Origin: Akkermansia sp.
GTDB lineage: Bacteria; Verrucomicrobiota; Verrucomicrobiia; Verrucomicrobiales; Akkermansiaceae
Reading direction: 5' to 3'
DNA: 49,793 nucleotides
Assembly: GCA_017415995.1 (NCBI GenBank)
Contig: JAFQDN010000012.1
Coordinates: 1 to 49,793 of the forward strand
Both the position numbers and the translations under genes were made by a program. Shown piece by piece: positions 49,793 to 49,793 of this stretch. The notes beneath the pieces were generated by a model that was not told where the DNA came from, ran no database searches, and was given only the letters and a program-made list of their open reading frames with translations. How positions within the stretch are numbered: the first letter of the stretch is position 1; every line of letters starts with the position of its first letter.

Positions 49793-49793
49793 A

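Overview
The window looks like one contig from an uncultured or poorly described member of the Verrucomicrobiota, perhaps near Akkermansia. The support is indirect: a secreted protein with a PEP-CTERM tail, many Sec-exported proteins of unknown function, exported ankyrin-repeat proteins, a Ser/Thr kinase fused to Sel1 repeats, and almost no Shine-Dalgarno sequences. No rRNA or tRNA gene was seen, so the taxonomy is an inference. Both ends of the window carry the same ~140-bp sequence in opposite orientation. It encodes the last 37 codons of one protein plus 26 bp, which suggests that the contig stops inside two copies of an insertion sequence.

Layout. 168-10045 is almost entirely on the minus strand: hemL, a PEP-CTERM protein, a group made of a secreted protein, a DinG-type helicase and an M28 peptidase, an ankyrin protein coupled to a flavodoxin-fold reductase, a two-domain secreted protein, and an ankyrin gene whose 5' end looks damaged. 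10046-11842 is a scar-like stretch: a nadC remnant, one small secreted protein, and about 770 bp without a gene that holds direct repeats, strong hairpins and a possible small RNA. 11843-18636 (plus) has an M23 peptidase / OmpA-like / UvrD operon, a chorismate-binding enzyme and a large ankyrin protein. 18722-22296 (minus) has an orphan ABC ATPase, ilvC, a lipoprotein and a SMUG1-type uracil-DNA glycosylase. 22433-36456 is mostly plus: parA-comF, an outer-membrane protein, an acyl-ACP synthetase-like protein, the kinase-Sel1 protein, a GHL10 glycan hydrolase, fabG, a small beta-barrel protein, ssb and folC.

36562-48867 is a surface-polysaccharide locus. rfbB and a VioA-like aminotransferase would make a dTDP-amino-deoxysugar. 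They are followed by a strikingly AT-rich block (about 38770-47830) with a CapK-type adenylating enzyme, a short DegT-like protein, a NeuD/PglD-type acyltransferase, an ATP-grasp ligase, a Wzx flippase and several glycosyltransferases. The low GC content points to horizontal transfer. No Wzy polymerase, RmlA or initiating transferase is present, so the pathway needs genes elsewhere. A GIY-YIG-like (T5orf172) protein lies last.

A pattern across the window is that ten genes on both strands have a recognisable -35/-10 promoter (17-18 bp spacer) whose -10 box ends only 6-9 nt before the start codon. This predicts leaderless or near-leaderless mRNAs, and it corrects several start sites. Two promoters (fabG and an outer-membrane protein) share a 15-bp near-identical palindrome that may be an operator.
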